From assembly GCF_000337555.1 (NCBI RefSeq), contig NZ_AOIO01000014.1:1-59989 (forward strand): DNA of 59,989 nucleotides, given 5' to 3'. The position numbers and the translations under genes were made by a program. This document shows, in pieces, positions 42,701-51,975 of this stretch. Each line of letters starts with the position of its first letter. The stretch's first letter is position 1. This DNA comes from Natrialba asiatica DSM 12278. GTDB lineage: Archaea; Halobacteriota; Halobacteria; Halobacteriales; Natrialbaceae. The notes beneath the pieces were generated by a model that worked only from the letters and a program-made list of their open reading frames with translations, ran no database searches and was not told where the DNA came from.

Positions 42701-42800
42701 CGTGCTACTGGATGCCGCAGCCGCCTATAGAGTTACCGATGGAAACGTATCCGATAGAAAACCGTACAATGGATGGATTTGTGCGCCCTCCCGTCGAGCA

Positions 42801-45545
42801 TCACTCAGATAGTTTTTCCTGCCACTCCTGAACCTTCGTGATCAGTTCGACCGGCGGCGTCGCGTTCACGTCGAGTTCTTCGAGGTCGTCGAGGACGGCT
42901 TCGGTCTCGGGGTCGATGTCGTCGGACTCTGCGGTATCGGTCGGCGCGCCGTCGGAGGCCTCGGACGAGGATCGCGAACCGCCGGCTCGCTCACTTCCGG
43001 AGGACCGATGGTCTTCTGCCGTTTGACCCGTGGTACTCGTCTCACCACCGTCGGCGTTCGCCGGGCCGCGGAACTGCCCGCTGCCGACGTCGAACACCGT
43101 CTGGACCGGCTCGCCGGCGTCGCCGCCTTTGGCTTCGATGGCCTTCTCCTCGCGGAGACGCGTGAGAACGTCCCGTGCGCGGTCGACGACGGGACCGGGA
43201 ACGCCGGCGAGGTCGGCGACGTGGATGCCGTAGGATCTGTCCGTGGGGCCGTCACGCACGGCTCGTAAGAAGGTTACGTCGCCGTCGCGCTCATCCGCGG
43301 CGACGTGGACGTTGGCAACCCGCGGGAGGTTCTCCGCGAGGCCGGTGAGTTCGTGGTAGTGTGTCGCAAATAGCGTCTTGGCTGCGACCTCGTTGTGCAG
43401 GTACTCGGTGGCCGCCCAGGCGATCGAGATGCCGTCGTAGGTCGCGGTTCCGCGCCCGACCTCGTCCAGGACGACGAGCGATTCCTCGGTCGCCGTATGG
43501 AGGATGTTCGAGAGTTCGCTCATCTCGACCATGAACGTCGAGCGGCCCTGTGCGAGTTCGTCGAGCGCGCCGACGCGGGTGAAGATGCCGTCGACGAGAC
43601 CGATCTCGGCTTCCTTCGCCGGGACGAAGCTCCCGATCTGGGCGAGCAGGACGATGCAGGCGACCTGTCGCATGTACGTCGACTTCCCGGACATATTGGG
43701 GCCGGTGACCACGAGGAAGCCCCGGTCCTCGCCGTCCAGCCGAACATCGTTCGGGACGAACTCGGTGGTCTGTTCGACGACGGGATGGCGGCCCTGATCG
43801 ATGTCGAGCGCGTCGCCGCGGTGCAGACCGGGCTTGACCCACCGGTTCTCCGCGGCGTGGGTCGCGAGACTCGCCAGCGCGTCGACCGCCGCGAGGGCGC
43901 GGCCGACGTCCTGTAAGAGTTCAGCTCGCTCGGCTACGTCGTCGCGAAGCGCTTCGAAGAGGTCGTACTCGAGTTCGCCGCGTTGCTCCTCGAGCCGGAG
44001 GATCTCGCGTTCTTTTTCCTCCAGGTCGTCGGTGGTGAACCGCTTCGAGTTCTTGAGGGTCTTGACCTGCTCGTAGTGGTCGGGGACGCCGTCGGCGGCG
44101 GATTTGCCGACCTGGATGTAGTAGCCGTCGGTCTTGTTCCGGTCGACGGTCACGTGCGAGAGGCCGTGCTGGCGCTTCTCGCGTTCGTCGAGCGTGTCGA
44201 GCCACTGCTTTACCTCCTCGTGGCGGTCGATGACCTCGTCTAAGTCGTCGTCGTAGCCGTACTGGAGGAGTTCGCCTTGGGTTACCGTCGAAGGTGGGTC
44301 GTCGGCGATGGCGTCTTCGAGCGCTTCCCGAAGGTCCGCTGCGGCGGCGCGGTCCGGCCGGTCGATGATGCCGGCCAGCGGCGAGTCCGCGAGATTCGGC
44401 GTCGAGTCGATGGTCTCCGCGAGCGCCGGGAGCACGGCGAGGGTTTCTCGAACCGCGAGGAGGTCCCGCGCGTCCGCGCTGCCGTGGGTCGCCTTCGACG
44501 CCAGGCGCGCGAGGTCGTAGGCCTCGTCGAGGGTATCCTGGATCTCGTCGCGTTCGAGCGCCGCCGACGAGAGCGCCGCGACGCTCTCCTGGCGTTGCTC
44601 CAGCGTCTCGAGCGCGCGACGCGGGCGCTGGAGCCACTCCTTCAACAGCCGGCCGCCGGCGCTGGTTTCGGTGTGGTCGATCGTCGCGAACAGCGAGCCC
44701 TCGCGCTCGCCCTGCATGGTTTCGGTGAGCTCGAGGTTGCGCTGAGTCGTCGCGTCGAGGGTGACGTGATCGTCGCCGTGGTGGGCCTGAATGCGCGTCA
44801 TCGACGCGAGCACGCCGGCCCCGGTCTCCTCGACGTAGGCGAGAATCGCACCCGCGGCGGCCGTCGCTTCGGGGCCGACCGACAGGCGCTCGACGGTCTC
44901 GCGGCCGAACTGCTCGCGAACGGCGTGTGCGGCGCGCTTCGGGGCGAAGGCCTCCGTCTCGTGAAGCGTCAGCGCCGCGTCGATGCGCTCGCGGACCGTC
45001 CCCAACAGGTCGTCGTCCGTCCGGCTGTCGGGGCCGGGCAGCACCTCGACGGGATCGAACCGGTAGAGTTCGGTCAGCGCGGCGTCGGTGTCCGCGGCCT
45101 CGGCGACGAGAAAGCGCCCCGTCGTCACGTCGGCGAAGGCGAGGCCGTAGCGCGGATCGGAGCCGGAGCCGCCGTCGACCACCGCCGCGAGGTACTGCGC
45201 GTCGGCGTCGCTCGTCTCGAGCAACGTCCCTGGCGTGACGACCCGCTGGATCTCGCGCGCGTGGCCCGATTCGGTTTCGTACTGGTCGGCGACGGCGACC
45301 CGGTAGCCGCGCTCGACTAAGGCCTTGAGATACGGCGTTAGATCGTCTAACGGCACGCCGGCCATCGGATAGGACGAGCCGTGCGAGGACTTCTGGGAGA
45401 CCTTGAGATCGAGTTCGTCGCTGACGGTCTCCGCGTCCTCGCCGAAGAACTCGTAGAAATCCCCACACTGCATCGCCAACAGCTCCGCGTCGGTGCCCTC
45501 CTTGAGCGAGAAGAACTCGCCGACGATGCCCGTCGCCTCTGTCAT
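42801..45545 (-). CDS. mutS: DNA mismatch repair protein MutS
   Basis: MutS binds mismatches and loops and recruits MutL. The 914-residue protein has the mismatch-binding MQCGDFYEFFGEDA motif near the N-terminus (the Phe-x-Glu wedge), a connector, lever and clamp, then the ABC-type ATPase with Walker A TGPNMSGKST (Lys621), LVVLDEVGRGTATYDG as signature and Walker B, and a His in the ATHYHELT switch. A disordered acidic insertion precedes the C-terminal helix-turn-helix (LEELDVNATPPVELITKVQE). I favour the ATG at 45545 (MTEATGIVGEFFSLKEG); 45566 is the alternative and adds seven residues. The pair with mutL is nearby. Confidence 0.96.
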   Translation of the reverse strand: MTEATGIVGEFFSLKEGTDAELLAMQCGDFYEFFGEDAETVSDELDLKVSQKSSHGSSYPMAGVPLDDLTPYLKALVERGYRVAVADQYETESGHAREIQRVVTPGTLLETSDADAQYLAAVVDGGSGSDPRYGLAFADVTTGRFLVAEAADTDAALTELYRFDPVEVLPGPDSRTDDDLLGTVRERIDAALTLHETEAFAPKRAAHAVREQFGRETVERLSVGPEATAAAGAILAYVEETGAGVLASMTRIQAHHGDDHVTLDATTQRNLELTETMQGEREGSLFATIDHTETSAGGRLLKEWLQRPRRALETLEQRQESVAALSSAALERDEIQDTLDEAYDLARLASKATHGSADARDLLAVRETLAVLPALAETIDSTPNLADSPLAGIIDRPDRAAAADLREALEDAIADDPPSTVTQGELLQYGYDDDLDEVIDRHEEVKQWLDTLDEREKRQHGLSHVTVDRNKTDGYYIQVGKSAADGVPDHYEQVKTLKNSKRFTTDDLEEKEREILRLEEQRGELEYDLFEALRDDVAERAELLQDVGRALAAVDALASLATHAAENRWVKPGLHRGDALDIDQGRHPVVEQTTEFVPNDVRLDGEDRGFLVVTGPNMSGKSTYMRQVACIVLLAQIGSFVPAKEAEIGLVDGIFTRVGALDELAQGRSTFMVEMSELSNILHTATEESLVVLDEVGRGTATYDGISIAWAATEYLHNEVAAKTLFATHYHELTGLAENLPRVANVHVAADERDGDVTFLRAVRDGPTDRSYGIHVADLAGVPGPVVDRARDVLTRLREEKAIEAKGGDAGEPVQTVFDVGSGQFRGPANADGGETSTTGQTAEDHRSSGSERAGGSRSSSEASDGAPTDTAESDDIDPETEAVLDDLEELDVNATPPVELITKVQEWQEKLSE

Positions 45546-45782
45546 ACTCGGAGCCTGGCTTTCCATCACAAAAACCCTGCGGGATCCGTAGTGGAAGTGA
45601 TCGAAACCGAACGCAGGACACCTGTCGAGTGGACGAGATCTCTTCGAGCGGAACTGACCGGAAACGCCCACCCGGGATAGCGCCCGAATCACTCCCCAAA
45701 GAATCTCGCCTCTCCTCTCTCGTCCACAACCGTGACCGCCCCTTCTAACGGTTAGTATCGTCTTTCCCAAACCAATTCATTT

Positions 45783-45795
45783 AGGAAAATATATG
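45783..45795 (+). promoter_or_regulatory. TATA box of the lipoprotein gene
   Basis: AGGAAAATATATG lies about 27 bp before the ATG at 45819, predicting a leaderless message. The spacer from mutS (45546-45782) also holds an AACCGT-14-ACGGTT inverted repeat near 45729-45754 and is otherwise featureless. Confidence 0.5.
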
Positions 45796-45818
45796 TAACA
45801 TCTACGAGTTTCACTCGT

Positions 45819-46286
45819 ATGTCCCTCCGTACGCGGCGGCAAACTCTACTGTTGATGGGCGGTGGTCTCCCTATGGTACTCGCTGGTTGTTCCGGCCGCG
45901 AGAGTTCCACAGTAGATACCCGTTTGATGCAACTTCAGGCGATCAATCATGAATCTGACGCGTATAGTCTCTCTGTTGAAATAACTGAGAGCGGTGAGGC
46001 GGTATACGAGAGGGCGGTCGAAATCCCGTCAGCTGCGGATGAATCGACTGGATTAGGAGACGGTAAGTGGAGCGGAGTAGCGTTTGAGGGCTATCCGACA
46101 GAGCCAGGTTCGTATATTTTACACACGTGGCGAGGTGATCAATCCAAGGAAGATGCCGTAACTCTTGATTTCGCTGCGTACGATCAGGAATGTGTTCAGG
46201 TGCGGGTATATATTGGTGATGCACGAGGAGACAGTGGAGCTGCACTCAGTATCTGGAGATCATTTGACTGTTCCACCGTCGACTGA
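45819..46286 (+). CDS. Tat-exported lipoprotein of unknown function
   Basis: A 155-residue protein with a twin-arginine lipoprotein signal: RTRRQTLLLMGGG, a hydrophobic stretch and lipobox VLAGC with Cys24. The mature part (about 130 residues) looks like a beta-sandwich of the type that begins QLQAINHESDAYSLSVEITE and ends with paired Cys (about 124 and 151). It should be folded in the cytoplasm, exported by Tat and anchored to the outer membrane face by a lipid. Codon use and base composition are more AT-rich than the neighbouring mutS, so it may be recently acquired. No neighbour explains its role. Confidence 0.82.
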   Translation: MSLRTRRQTLLLMGGGLPMVLAGCSGRESSTVDTRLMQLQAINHESDAYSLSVEITESGEAVYERAVEIPSAADESTGLGDGKWSGVAFEGYPTEPGSYILHTWRGDQSKEDAVTLDFAAYDQECVQVRVYIGDARGDSGAALSIWRSFDCSTVD

Positions 46287-46311
46287 TCTTGGGGGAACTG
46301 ACCGGCCGCTA

Positions 46312-46353
46312 CGTTCCTTCATTGACTGGGAACACGCTCTCTTCGAAGGAACG
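46312..46353. terminator. 9-bp perfect inverted repeat after the lipoprotein gene
   Basis: CGTTCCTTC and GAAGGAACG, 24 bp apart, begin 25 bp after the stop. It is a plausible 3' hairpin. The remaining spacer to 46460 is AT-rich without a gene. Confidence 0.4.
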
Positions 46354-46460
46354 AACTCGGATCGAAAAATTTCCCACTTTCAAATACGTTTTCGGTGAAA
46401 AGTTCACCGGAAAACGACCCGAACAGCCCGATCAGTACCCGAGACGGGATCGGTGTCGAG

Positions 46461-46796
46461 TTAATACAGCGACCCGCCGAGCGGGACATCCACATCCCGA
46501 TCCGGTTCGACCAGCACCGGGAACTCGTCCTCGTCGGGGACGCCGACGGTCAGCGCCTCGGATTTGAACCCCGCGATCCGCACCGAGCCCAAGTTCGTCG
46601 CACACAGCACCCGCCGGCCCTCGAGTTCGGACGGCTCGTAGTGGTGATCGAGTTGTGCTGCGGACTGAATCTCGCCGTGGTCCTCGCCGAGGGTGATCCA
46701 CAGTTTGGTCATCTTCGGTTTGTTCGCCTCGGGGAACGGTTCGGCCTCCAGTACCTCGCCGACACGAATCTCGACGTCGAATGGACTCTCGACCAT
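46461..46796 (-). CDS. tRNA-binding domain protein (CsaA-like)
   Basis: This 111-residue protein is a single OB-fold tRNA-binding domain like bacterial CsaA and the C-terminus of methionyl-tRNA synthetase. It reads FDVEIRVGEVLEAEPFPEAN, then KMTKLWITLGED, GRRVLCATNLGSVRIAGFKS and the strand VLVEPDRDVDVPLGG. CsaA-type proteins act as chaperones or bind tRNA as dimers. It is on the minus strand alone, downstream of the LLM gene by 84 bp, and might be the end of the thiD-LLM transcript. Confidence 0.88.
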   Translation of the reverse strand: MVESPFDVEIRVGEVLEAEPFPEANKPKMTKLWITLGEDHGEIQSAAQLDHHYEPSELEGRRVLCATNLGSVRIAGFKSEALTVGVPDEDEFPVLVEPDRDVDVPLGGSLY

Positions 46797-46880
46797 GCGC
46801 AGTGCTATCGTCCGCCCGGAGAATGAGCGTTCGGTTTCCGGTAGTCTTGCGGACCGCAGCGAGGCGTCCGGACCGCGGAC

Positions 46881-47879
46881 TCACGCGAGCAGTTCGTCGG
46901 CCAGCAGCGACAGGCTCTCGTCCTCGGCGGCCGCCGCGTCCGGCACCGCCAGCATGACCGTCTCGATTCCGGCGTCGACGTACGCATCGAGGCGCTCGCG
47001 GATCTCCGCCGGCGTCCCCGTCGGTGCCGTCTCGACGTAGCCGGAGAGGAAGAACTCCCGGGGCTCGCTCGGCTCGTCAGGGAGGAACTCGTCCGCGAAC
47101 GCTGTTCGCTTGCGTTCCGCATCCGCAGTCGTCTCGCCGACGAAGACGAACAGTTCGGCGGACTTGCGGATCTCGTCGTACCGCGCGTCGTCCTCGCAAT
47201 GGCCTCGCAGTACGTCGAGTTTCTCCCGAAATCCCTCGGGCGAGAGGGTCCCGAAGTTCCAGCCGTCGGCCAGCTCGGCCGTGTACCGGAGGGTGAACTC
47301 CTCGCCGCCGCCCCCGATCCAGATCGGCGGGTGCGGGTCCTGAACCGGCCGCGGCTCGCAGAACGCGCCCTCGAGTTCGATATCGAGATGCTCGCCCTCG
47401 TGGCTGTAGCGCTCCGCGGTCCACAGCCCCCGTAGAATCTCGACCGTCTCGGCGAGCCGCCGGAGCCGCTCTGCCGGCGGCTCCCTGAACTCGTAGCCGA
47501 ACCGGTCGTACTCGTCACCGTACCAGCCCCCGCCCAGGCCGAGGTCGAGTCGGCCGTCGCTGATCCGGTCGACCGTCGCCGCCATCTTCGCCAGCAGCGC
47601 GGGCTGCCGGTAGGACTGGCTCGTGACGAGCGTGCCGACGCGGATTCGCTCGGTCGCCTCGGCGACGGCGCTGAGCGTCGTCCAGCACTCGTGGGCCCCG
47701 CGACGCGGGTCGCCGATCCACGACTGGAAGTGGTCCTCGAGCCAGACCGCGTCGTAGCCGAGCGATTCGGCCCGAATCGCCGTCTCGCGGACCGCGTCGA
47801 TCTCGGTCCCGTACTGGGGGAGGATAACGCCGACGTCGAGTTCGGTCGCCGTCTCGACCGCGGCGCCGGGTGCGCTCAT
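46881..47879 (-). CDS. LLM class flavin/F420-dependent oxidoreductase
   Basis: This 332-residue (beta/alpha)8 protein belongs to the luciferase-like monooxygenase family that uses FMN or, in archaea, coenzyme F420. It reads VGVILPQYGTEIDAVRETAI, then AVWLEDHFQSW, RIRVGTLVTSQSYRQPALLA and GRLDLGLGGGWYGDEYDRFG, the family's core motifs. The substrate is unknown. The ATG at 47879 overlaps the end of thiD by 4 bp (ATGA), so the two are translationally coupled. Its position next to thiamine synthesis suggests a role in pyrimidine or thiazole salvage, but that is inference. Confidence 0.9.
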   Translation of the reverse strand: MSAPGAAVETATELDVGVILPQYGTEIDAVRETAIRAESLGYDAVWLEDHFQSWIGDPRRGAHECWTTLSAVAEATERIRVGTLVTSQSYRQPALLAKMAATVDRISDGRLDLGLGGGWYGDEYDRFGYEFREPPAERLRRLAETVEILRGLWTAERYSHEGEHLDIELEGAFCEPRPVQDPHPPIWIGGGGEEFTLRYTAELADGWNFGTLSPEGFREKLDVLRGHCEDDARYDEIRKSAELFVFVGETTADAERKRTAFADEFLPDEPSEPREFFLSGYVETAPTGTPAEIRERLDAYVDAGIETVMLAVPDAAAAEDESLSLLADELLA

Positions 47880-49231
47880 CGGCGCACCTCCGAACCGAGC
47901 GTGACGACGCGCTCGGCGAGGGTCGCGGGATCGTCCGCGAGCAGTTTCGTCACCGCCTCCTTGCCGACCGCCCCGCGGTCGATCACGGCCGCCGGCGGTT
48001 CCTCTCGGTCGCCGAACGCCTGCCGCGCGCCCCACCCCATCGTCTCGCCCTCCTCGTCGGCCGTCGGCTCGTCGGCGCGGTCGTACTCGGCGCGCTCCCA
48101 GCCGAGTTCGTCGAGCGCCGCCTCCACGTCCGCGCCGAACCGGCAGTTGACGGCGAACCGGAGGTCGGGGCTGAACTCGCGGGCGGCGAGGAGAAAGCGG
48201 GCGACGTGGCTCGATGCGCCGAACCGAACGCCGCGGTTGGGCTGGATTCCCGACAGCGTGCGCGTGATTCGGCCCTCGACGGCGGCCGTCTCGTCGACCG
48301 CTTCGGCGTAGGGGGTCGCCCCGACGACGTTCATCCCGACCTCCGGGACGAGTTCGGAGACGGAGGCGTCGACGAGTCGGTCGACGATGGTTTGCACTTC
48401 CTCGCTCGTCGCCTCCCGGGCGGCCGCGTTTCGCAATTCGACGGCGTGGTTGACCGCTCCGTCGCCCTCTCCGACGTCGTAGGCGTAGCGCACCGCCCGA
48501 ACGAGAAAATCGGTCGAGCCGCCGACGGCCGTCTCGAGGTCGTCCCCCGTCGCCAGGCGGGCTGCGATCGCCGCCGACAGCGCACAGCCGGAGCCGTGGG
48601 TCGCCGTCGTGTCGATGCGCGGGTGTTCGAACGTCGTGGTGCCCGCGTCGGTGACGAGCACGTCTCGAACAGTCTCGCCGGGAACGTGTCCGCCCTTGAC
48701 GAGCGCCGCGTCGACGCCGAGTTCGCGAATCCTCTCGCCGGCCTCGCGGGCGCTCTCCTCGCCCGTCACCGCGATGTCCGTCAGCACCTCGGCTTCGTCC
48801 GCGTTCGGCGTCGCGAGCGTCGCTTCCGATAAGAGGTCCTCGTAGGCCCGTTCGGCCTCGGGTTCGAGTAACCGATCCCCCGAGGTCGCGACCATCACGG
48901 GGTCGACGACCAGCGGGAACGCGAACGAACTCGCGCGCTCGGCGACGGTCTCGACGAGTTCGGTCGTCGCGAGCATGCCCGTTTTCGCGGCACCGACGTC
49001 GAAGTCGCCGGCGACCGCCCCGATCTGGGCGTCGACCTCCTCGGCGGGGAGGGCGAACGAGCGCTCGACGCCGCGGGTGTGCTGGGCGGTGACGGCGGTG
49101 ATCGCCGACGTGCCGAAGACGCCGTGGGCGGTCATCGTCGCGAGGTCGGCCTGGATGCCGGCCCCGCCGCCGGAGTCGCTGCCCGCGATCGTCAGCGCGA
49201 CGGGGCGACCGTCGGGTGCTGGAGTTCTCAT
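47876..49231 (-). CDS. thiD: ThiD-ThiN: HMP(-P) kinase fused to thiamine-phosphate synthase
   Basis: This 451-residue bifunctional protein makes thiamine monophosphate. Residues 1-265 are the ThiD kinase ([39 protein letters not shown], and the [16 protein letters not shown] anion hole), which phosphorylates hydroxymethylpyrimidine. Residues 285-451 form a ThiN domain ([40 protein letters not shown]), the archaeal thiamine-phosphate synthase. The TATA box TTTGTATAACC about 20 bp before the ATG at 49231 implies a leaderless message, leaving no room for a TPP riboswitch. The LLM gene overlaps by 4 bp. Confidence 0.95.
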   Translation of the reverse strand: MRTPAPDGRPVALTIAGSDSGGGAGIQADLATMTAHGVFGTSAITAVTAQHTRGVERSFALPAEEVDAQIGAVAGDFDVGAAKTGMLATTELVETVAERASSFAFPLVVDPVMVATSGDRLLEPEAERAYEDLLSEATLATPNADEAEVLTDIAVTGEESAREAGERIRELGVDAALVKGGHVPGETVRDVLVTDAGTTTFEHPRIDTTATHGSGCALSAAIAARLATGDDLETAVGGSTDFLVRAVRYAYDVGEGDGAVNHAVELRNAAAREATSEEVQTIVDRLVDASVSELVPEVGMNVVGATPYAEAVDETAAVEGRITRTLSGIQPNRGVRFGASSHVARFLLAAREFSPDLRFAVNCRFGADVEAALDELGWERAEYDRADEPTADEEGETMGWGARQAFGDREEPPAAVIDRGAVGKEAVTKLLADDPATLAERVVTLGSEVRR

Positions 49232-49245
49232 AGCCGGGGGTATTC

Positions 49246-49256
49246 GCTGGTTATAC
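49246..49256 (-). promoter_or_regulatory. TATA box of thiD
   Basis: On the minus strand TTTGTATAACC sits about 20-26 bp before the ATG at 49231. It is the only good TATA box in the spacer to the AIR-synthase-like gene. Confidence 0.5.
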
Positions 49257-49360
49257 AAATCGATAGTGGTCCGAAACCCGGCCGGATCGATGAACTCGGT
49301 GGACGGATGGAGTGAGACGTCATCGGTCGGCTCGACGACTCGGAAGCGGTTCAGTCTGTG

Positions 49361-50368
49361 CTACTCACTTGCAAGCTCCGCGTAGGCCGCCCACGACGGA
49401 TCGGTGCGCGGATGCGCGAGTCGTTCGCCATCGACCGCGACCCCGGTCCCCGATTCGACGCGGCCGATGTCCGCGACGACGGTCCCTCGGTCTTCGAGCG
49501 CCGTTCGCACCGCGTCGACGCCGTCCGGGTCGACCGCGACGACGAGCGAGCCGCAGCTGGTCATCGCCCAGGGATCGAGTTCGAGGAGTTCGCAGACCTC
49601 GGAGACGCCGGGGCGCACCGGCACCGCCTCCCGGTCGACCACGAATCGGGCGTCGGCACCCGCCGCCATCTCGTTCAGCGCGCCCGCGAGCCCGCCCTCG
49701 GTCACGTCGTGCATCGCGGTGACCGGTCCCGCCGCGGCCGCCGTAAGCGCGTCCCTGACCGCGTAGACCTCGTCAAGGCGGTCCCGCGCGTCGGCGATCA
49801 CCTTCTCTGGGAGATCCAACTGGTCGCCGAAGAGGGTGCTGAGGAGGCCGACCGCCTCCACGGCCGGTCCGGTCGTCAGGAGGAGCCGATCGCCGACGCG
49901 CGCGCCGTCGGGACGGACGACCGCGTCGTGCTCGCCGACGCCCATCGCGGTCGCCGCGCCGACCCACGGGTGAGACGGGTCGGAGTACCGGGCCGTGTGC
50001 CCCGTCACGACGCTCACGCCCAGGTCGAGACACTCCTCATGGATCGTCTCCCAGACGGTCGCGAACTCGTCGTCGGCCATCGTCTCGGGGAGGGTGAAAC
50101 AGATCGAGAGGTGCGACGGCGCGACGCCGCTGACGGCCACGTCCGCGAGCACGAGATCGAGCGCGAACCGGGCCGCGCGCTCGAAGCCGAGCGCCGGCGG
50201 GATCGAGAGCGGGTCCGTCGCCGTGACGAGCGCCCGTCCACCCACGTCCAGCACGCCGAAATCGACGCCGTGAGTCGGCCCGATCACGACATCGTCCCGA
50301 GACGCACCCAGGTTCGGCGCGATCCGTTGCTCGAAGAACTCGCGGTCGATTTTCCCGAGGTCGGTCAT
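49361..50368 (-). CDS. AIR synthase-like (PurM/HypE/ThiL superfamily) protein
   Basis: This 335-residue protein has the two-domain PurM-like fold: an N-terminal ATP-binding half ([40 protein letters not shown] with a magnesium Asp) and a C-terminal half ([40 protein letters not shown]). It resembles archaeal HypE-like and AIR-synthase-like proteins. It lacks the C-terminal Cys of real HypE, and no hydrogenase genes are present. Closeness to thiDN raises a thiamine-phosphate-kinase (ThiL) role as an alternative. I start at the ATG at 50368. Confidence 0.75.
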   Translation of the reverse strand: MTDLGKIDREFFEQRIAPNLGASRDDVVIGPTHGVDFGVLDVGGRALVTATDPLSIPPALGFERAARFALDLVLADVAVSGVAPSHLSICFTLPETMADDEFATVWETIHEECLDLGVSVVTGHTARYSDPSHPWVGAATAMGVGEHDAVVRPDGARVGDRLLLTTGPAVEAVGLLSTLFGDQLDLPEKVIADARDRLDEVYAVRDALTAAAAGPVTAMHDVTEGGLAGALNEMAAGADARFVVDREAVPVRPGVSEVCELLELDPWAMTSCGSLVVAVDPDGVDAVRTALEDRGTVVADIGRVESGTGVAVDGERLAHPRTDPSWAAYAELASE

Positions 50369-50578
50369 ACGCAAACCAGCCGGCCGACCGGCCTTCAGCG
50401 TACTGATCGCCGACGTGCACGCCCGCCCCGGACGAGTTCTCGCTGCCGACGCGAACCGTTTCCGTTCGTCCACGAGTCCGACACGCGGCGTAACCACCGA
50501 CGGTTCACTCGCGCCGAACAGGAAACCGCAACCGGTTTCTGCAAACAGTGAAACCGATCCCCGCCAAAGAGCGTGTGA

Positions 50579-51688
50579 ATGGCGTACTCGCTCCCGTCGC
50601 CGACTCGGTCCGACCTCGAGTTCTCGACCAGCGAACTCTCGGGTGCGCTAGGTGATTCGGTTACCGTTCTGCCGCTGCTGGTCGCCCTCGCCGCAACGAC
50701 GACCGTCTCGCTGCCCCACGTGCTCGTCGGGTTCGGCGTCTTCCAGATCGTCTGGGGGCTGTACTACGGCTTGCCGCTCTCCGTCGAGCCGATGAAAGCG
50801 CTGATCGGACTCGCGATCGTCGGGTCGCTTTCCTACGCCGAACTCGCGGCGGCCGGGCTGCTCGCCGGCGTCGTCCTGCTCGGCGTCGGTTCGCTCGGCT
50901 TCGTCGGCCGCCTCCAGCGCGTCGTCGGCGAACCCGTGATCCGCGGCGTCCAACTCGCCGTCGCCCTGCTCCTGTTCGAGGCCGCCGTCGACCTCTCGGT
51001 CGGCGCGCCCGGCGTGGCCGCCGCCGGCCTCGCCGTCGTCGGCGCGCTCGCCCTCGCGGGCTACCGGCAGTCGAGCGTCCTCGTCGTCCTCGCGCTCGGC
51101 GGCGTCGCCGCGGTCCTCGCCGCCGGCGTTCCGACGCCCCGCGTTCCCGCAGCCGAACTCTTCCCCGCCGGTCCGCCGACGCTCTCCGCCGCGGCGATCG
51201 AGGGTACCGTCGCCCAACTCGGGATGACGGTCGGCAATGCAGCTATCGCGACCGCGCTACTCTGTGGCGACCTCTACGACCGGGACATCTCCGCCGACAG
51301 GCTCTCACAGAGTATGGGCGTCACCTGTCTCGCGGCGATCCCGTTCGGCGGCGTTCCGATGTGTCACGGCAGCGGCGGCCTCGCCGGCAAGTACGCCTTC
51401 GGCGCGCGAACCGCCGGCGCGAACGTCCTGCTCGGCCTGGGATACGTCGCCCTCGCCCTCGTCGCGACCGGCGCGCTGCTGGCCGCGTTCCCGGTCGCCC
51501 TGCTCGGCGTCTTGCTCGTCGTCGTCGCGATCGAACTCGGCCGCGCGGCGTTCGACCCGATCTCCGCCGCGGACACCCGTGCACTCTGCCTCGTCGTCGG
51601 CGTCGGGATCGTCGGCCTCGCGGCGAACGTCGGCGTCGCGTTCGTCCTCGGTGCCGTCGCGTTCTGGCTGTTGTCGCGTTACGCGTGA
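50579..51688 (+). CDS. MOT1-like molybdate/sulfate permease
   Basis: This 369-residue protein has about ten to twelve membrane helices. The motifs GVFQIVWGLYYGLPLSVEPM and GGVPMCHGSGGLAGKYAFGA match the MOT1 group, a branch related to SulP sulfate carriers that imports molybdate. It lacks a C-terminal STAS domain, which also fits MOT1. Molybdate is needed for the molybdopterin enzymes of haloarchaea. Its TGA stop is immediately followed by an 81-bp palindromic element. No mo-cofactor genes are adjacent. Confidence 0.85.
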   Translation: MAYSLPSPTRSDLEFSTSELSGALGDSVTVLPLLVALAATTTVSLPHVLVGFGVFQIVWGLYYGLPLSVEPMKALIGLAIVGSLSYAELAAAGLLAGVVLLGVGSLGFVGRLQRVVGEPVIRGVQLAVALLLFEAAVDLSVGAPGVAAAGLAVVGALALAGYRQSSVLVVLALGGVAAVLAAGVPTPRVPAAELFPAGPPTLSAAAIEGTVAQLGMTVGNAAIATALLCGDLYDRDISADRLSQSMGVTCLAAIPFGGVPMCHGSGGLAGKYAFGARTAGANVLLGLGYVALALVATGALLAAFPVALLGVLLVVVAIELGRAAFDPISAADTRALCLVVGVGIVGLAANVGVAFVLGAVAFWLLSRYA

Positions 51689-51768
51689 TACGGTCTGCTG
51701 TAACGATTTACCGGCGCAACCGCAGGACGGGCGCGGTTGCGACGGAAATGACTTACAGCAGTCCGTAT
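51688..51768 (+). repeat. 81-bp palindromic element, copy 1
   Basis: Terminal inverted repeats ATACGGTCTGCTGTAA (51688-51703) and TTACAGCAGTCCGTAT (51753-51768) match with one mismatch. Inside, CGCAACCGC and GCGGTTGCG form a second stem. The element starts on the last base of the permease stop codon TGA. A second copy of the same length and orientation relative to its upstream gene follows uvrA (59361-59441). It has no coding capacity. Confidence 0.85.
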
Positions 51769-51846
51769 GAATCGTCCCCAAACGCGGCGCGAAACCGGGC
51801 GCGAAAACCCGGGCGACTTTTCTCCCGATAGGACAAACCACCGCCG

Positions 51847-51975
51847 ATGACCACCACCTGGGGCGACCTCTTCGACCGCGGAGCGACCTACGACGTCGAC
51901 CTCGACCGGATCCGTACGACCGCCGACGAACTGGACGACCATCCGGCGTCGAGTTCGGGTGAGCGGGATGACTGA
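51847..51975 (+). CDS. 42-residue protein coupled to the PIN-like gene
   Basis: This short ORF reads MTTTWGDLFDRGATYDVDLD and continues through IRTTADELDDHPASSSGE. It is acidic and helical like haloarchaeal proteins. Its stop overlaps the start of the PIN-like gene by 8 bp, which indicates coupled translation and argues it is real. The size and position recall the antitoxin of a toxin-antitoxin pair, but no DNA-binding motif is evident. It is too short for family assignment. Confidence 0.6.
   Translation: MTTTWGDLFDRGATYDVDLDRIRTTADELDDHPASSSGERDD

Noticed and set aside
39623-42730. A 1035-codon plus-strand open frame
   Set aside because: It runs antisense through mutL, the aldolase-like gene and the SDR gene and across their spacers. 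No motif was seen, and it is explained by codon bias.
42801-45770. A longer MutS with a start at 45770
   Set aside because: The extra N-terminal residues are basic and unlike haloarchaeal MutS. The MTEATGIV start fits homologues and the local promoter spacing better.
49232-49360. A TPP riboswitch ahead of thiD-thiN
   Set aside because: The TATA box leaves almost no leader, and no THI-box-like sequence was found.
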